Positions 63,592 through 64,000 of a DNA stretch of 64,000 nt are shown here, piece after piece. The notes beneath the pieces were generated by a model. The model was not told the DNA's origin. It did no database searches and worked only from the letters and a program-made list of their open reading frames with translations. Within the stretch, counting starts at the first letter, position 1. Each line of letters starts with the position of its first letter. The stretch is from Amblyornis subalaris (taxonomy: Eukaryota; Chordata; Aves; Passeriformes; Ptilonorhynchidae): assembly GCA_018881555.1 (NCBI GenBank), contig JACAXG010000002.1, forward strand, positions 20,349,183 through 20,413,182, given 5' to 3'. Position numbers and translations under genes: made by a program.

Positions 63592-64000
63592 TCATTCTTG
63601 GCCTCTACTCTGCTCTCATGAGACCCCGCCTGGAGTGCTGCATCCAGCTCTGGTGCCTCCAACATAAAGAGGACATGGAATTGTTGGAGTGAGTCCAGAG
63701 GAGGGCCATGAAGTTGCTAAGGGGACTGGAGCACCTCCACCATGGAGACAGGCTGAGGAAGTCGGGGCTGGAGAAGAGAACATTGCATGGAGACCTCATA
63801 GCAACCTTCCAGTATCAGAAGGCAGCCCACAGGGAAGACAGAGAGGAACTTTTTTCAGGAATTGTGGTGATAGGACAAGGAGTAATAGGTTCAAACAGAA
63901 AAAGGGGAAATTTAAGGTAGATATACAGAAAAAATTCTTTGCTCTGAAGGTAGAGAGGCACTGGAACAGGTTGCTCTGAGAAGTTGTGGGTGCCCCATCA
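63592..64000 (+). mobile_element. CR1 LINE, sense strand, cut by window edge
   Basis: The plus strand encodes a decayed CR1 ORF2 C-terminal region: LYSALMRPRLECCIQLW, then an in-frame TGA (63690-63692), VQRRAMKLLRGLEHL, LRKSGLEKRTLHGDLIATFQ, and further on a frame-shifted 'RHWNRLL' equivalent at the edge. It continues beyond 64000, where the 3' UTR would follow. It is non-functional because of the internal stop and frame shifts. The left border is approximate; nothing before about 63590 matches clearly. Confidence 0.93.

Noticed and set aside
1..64000. CRISPR arrays, operons, rRNA/tRNA genes, inteins or phage-like systems
   Set aside because: No spaced direct-repeat array, clustered ORFs or RNA gene signature. 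Repeat content is that of a bird nuclear genome.

Overview
This window looks like AT-rich, non-coding nuclear DNA from a bird. The evidence is the repeat content. There are many 3'-anchored fragments of the avian/reptilian LINE CR1, with the typical ATTCTATGATTCTATG-type tail. There are also two copies of an ERVL-like LTR of a kind common in birds (TGTCCTGG at one end, AAACCACGACA-like at the other) and one betaretrovirus-type (ERVK-like) LTR. I saw no L1, Alu or MIR. No bacterial gene, operon, CRISPR array, rRNA or tRNA is visible. I cannot name the species. About 55 isolated single N's, never in runs, suggest ambiguous (perhaps heterozygous) base calls rather than scaffold gaps.

Layout. 1-5.4 kb: anonymous sequence with one unassigned coding-like patch on the minus strand (2.39-2.73 kb). 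5.4-10.3 kb: retroelement cluster, with an ERVL-like solo LTR (5415-6005, 5-bp duplication TATTT), a CR1 fragment (8759-9250) and an ERVK-like solo LTR (9561-10123, perfect 6-bp duplication ATCTAG) beside a short GC-rich island. 10-21 kb: mostly anonymous, with a CR1 tail at 15.0 kb and a truncated ERVL-like LTR at 18.1-18.5 kb. 21.0-21.6 kb: a better preserved CR1. 25.0-25.2 kb: the best candidate exon in the window, minus strand, 46 intact codons between consensus splice sites. 27.6-30.3 kb: a block with strong A-over-T strand asymmetry and no recognised origin. 30.9-32.7 kb: three CR1 fragments. 33.1 kb: a 40-bp tandem duplication. 34.4-34.9 kb: a GC/CpG-enriched patch. 37.1 kb: an (AAT)n microsatellite. 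51.4-52.9 kb: a long, very decayed CR1 of the old turtle/crocodile-like type. 59.0 kb: a compound (TG)n/(TGTGTC)n microsatellite. 60.8 kb and 63.6-64.0 kb: further CR1 fragments, the last running off the window edge.

No gene is identified with confidence. The CR1 ORF2 remnants are broken by stops and frameshifts. The candidate exons lie on both strands and cannot be linked into one gene, so the window is best read as intergenic or intronic DNA. The most useful observations are the two precisely bounded LTR insertions, the ancient CR1 relic and the exon candidate at 25 kb. I found no convincing undescribed system.
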